From Bacteroidota bacterium (GTDB lineage: Bacteria > Bacteroidota > Bacteroidia > Bacteroidales > P3), in the NCBI GenBank assembly GCA_023415495.1, contig JAEZKK010000030.1, positions 1 through 62,844 of the forward strand: DNA of 62,844 nt. Reading direction: 5' to 3'. Numbering within the stretch: the first letter of the stretch is position 1; each line of letters begins with the position of its first letter. The notes beneath the pieces were generated by a model, which saw only the letters and a list, made by a program, of their open reading frames with translations, was not told the DNA's origin and ran no database searches. Shown in pieces: positions 62,323 to 62,844 of the stretch. A program made the translations under genes and the position numbers.

Positions 62323-62420
62323 AGAATCAAATTCCAGCGAAATAGAATCAAATTACAGAAAACTAACTCTTGATTCTAAAAAAATGTAATTTGATTCTAT
62401 TTTTTTAGAATCAAAAGCTA
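62323..62420. repeat. 21-bp-pitch array on TAGAATCAAATTC, copy B
   Basis: Five units centred at 62330, 62350, 62371, 62392 and 62413, in the same order and orientations as in copy A at 30076-30174 and nearly identical in sequence, with one base missing between units 1 and 2. Confidence 0.85.
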
Positions 62421-62511
62421 TTTTTCTTAACACAAAGGTTAATTAAGAATAGGTTATAGTCCTTTAAAATAATCAAGCAAAAACAAGATAAATAATAAAT
62501 AAAAACAAAAA

Positions 62512-62545
62512 TTGTATGATATACCAATTAATTTTATTAGATTTG
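62512..62545 (+). promoter_or_regulatory. Putative promoter before the CA-repeat reading frame
   Basis: TTG at 62512-62514 and TAGATTTG at 62538-62545, spacer 23 bp; an ATG follows at 62576. Confidence 0.4.
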
Positions 62546-62575
62546 CAGCCAGATAATATACAAAAGTAAAGTATT

Positions 62576-62704
<129 letters not shown>

Positions 62705-62844
62705 AATACATACAAATAAAGATAATCTCAATACAAAAGGGTATTATAGAGAAAAATTTAAATCCCTCAAAGGAGTATTCTTTATTTGTAAGACAAACTT
62801 GGCACCCACTTGGCGTTATATTTTAAAATAACGCCCACCAAAGA

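Overview
The window is chromosomal DNA of an AT-rich, Gram-negative member of the Bacteroidota, probably an anaerobe. Evidence for the phylum is a full-length SprA (type IX secretion/gliding translocon), a C-terminal domain of the T9SS type B / gliding class, DUF4199 pairs, TlpA-like proteins with long N-terminal domains, a TonB-dependent receptor with a carboxypeptidase-regulatory-like domain, and the recurrent promoter -7 box TAnnTTTG upstream of many genes with almost no Shine-Dalgarno sequences. The [FeFe]-hydrogenase maturase HydG with its small TM1266-type regulator points to an anaerobe with hydrogen metabolism. MeaB suggests a B12-dependent methylmalonyl-CoA mutase elsewhere in the genome.

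Layout. 0.6-12.3 kb: a PLP trans-sulfuration enzyme, a patatin-barrel phospholipase, a LolD-like ATPase, RlmB, an Ig-like lipoprotein, rpsP-rimM, a DUF2975/XRE pair and a secreted M16 peptidase. 12.8-21 kb: rmuC, corA (-), pgk, an SDR, meaB, a META lipoprotein, and an overlapping pair coding for a candidate PD-(D/E)XK nuclease and a beta-CASP metallohydrolase. 21.3-31.7 kb: panB (-), ruvA, sprA, a class III aminotransferase (-). 31.8-40.7 kb: two tandem TlpA-like proteins, a glmM-like mutase, an NA37-family nucleoid protein, a lipocalin, a Lys/Glu-rich exported helix protein (-), hydG and its regulator (-), a small unknown (-). 41.4-51.3 kb: an HU-like protein, a barrel protein, an epimerase, two DUF4199 proteins, a glycosyltransferase, gmhA-gmhB (LPS core heptose), a MORN-type protein, mnmA, gyrB. 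51.3-62.8 kb: RNase P RNA, an ECF sigma factor with a membrane partner ending in a T9SS-type domain, a decayed four-helix-bundle gene (-), a split transketolase with a VWA gene between its halves, an acyl-CoA-reductase-like gene (-), a secreted unknown, and a TonB receptor/HMA pair. No tRNA, rRNA, integrase, CRISPR or intact IS was seen.

The most unusual signal is between the genes. At least seven intergenic regions hold short arrays in which a palindromic or near-palindromic word of about 11-15 bp recurs at a strictly constant 21, 22 or 23 bp pitch, while the linker bases vary. The word differs from array to array: TCATGCCATGA six times at 22 bp, TGGTAGSTACCA four times at 23 bp, GGAATTTGATTCTA four times at 21 bp, TCCCACTTATTTT three times at 21 bp. 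One roughly 100-bp array built on TAGAATCAAATTC occurs twice. I know of no described element with this architecture. Two other repeat classes are present: MITE/REP-like elements with long terminal inverted repeats (12.4 and 41.9 kb), and a 44-bp repeat plus an inverted-repeat element that supplies the last codons of the aminotransferase.

Other leads are the nuclease/beta-CASP pair, the sigma/T9SS-domain membrane protein pair and a (CA)14 tract inside a possible promoter-linked reading frame. All functions are inferred by reading motifs; no database search was run.
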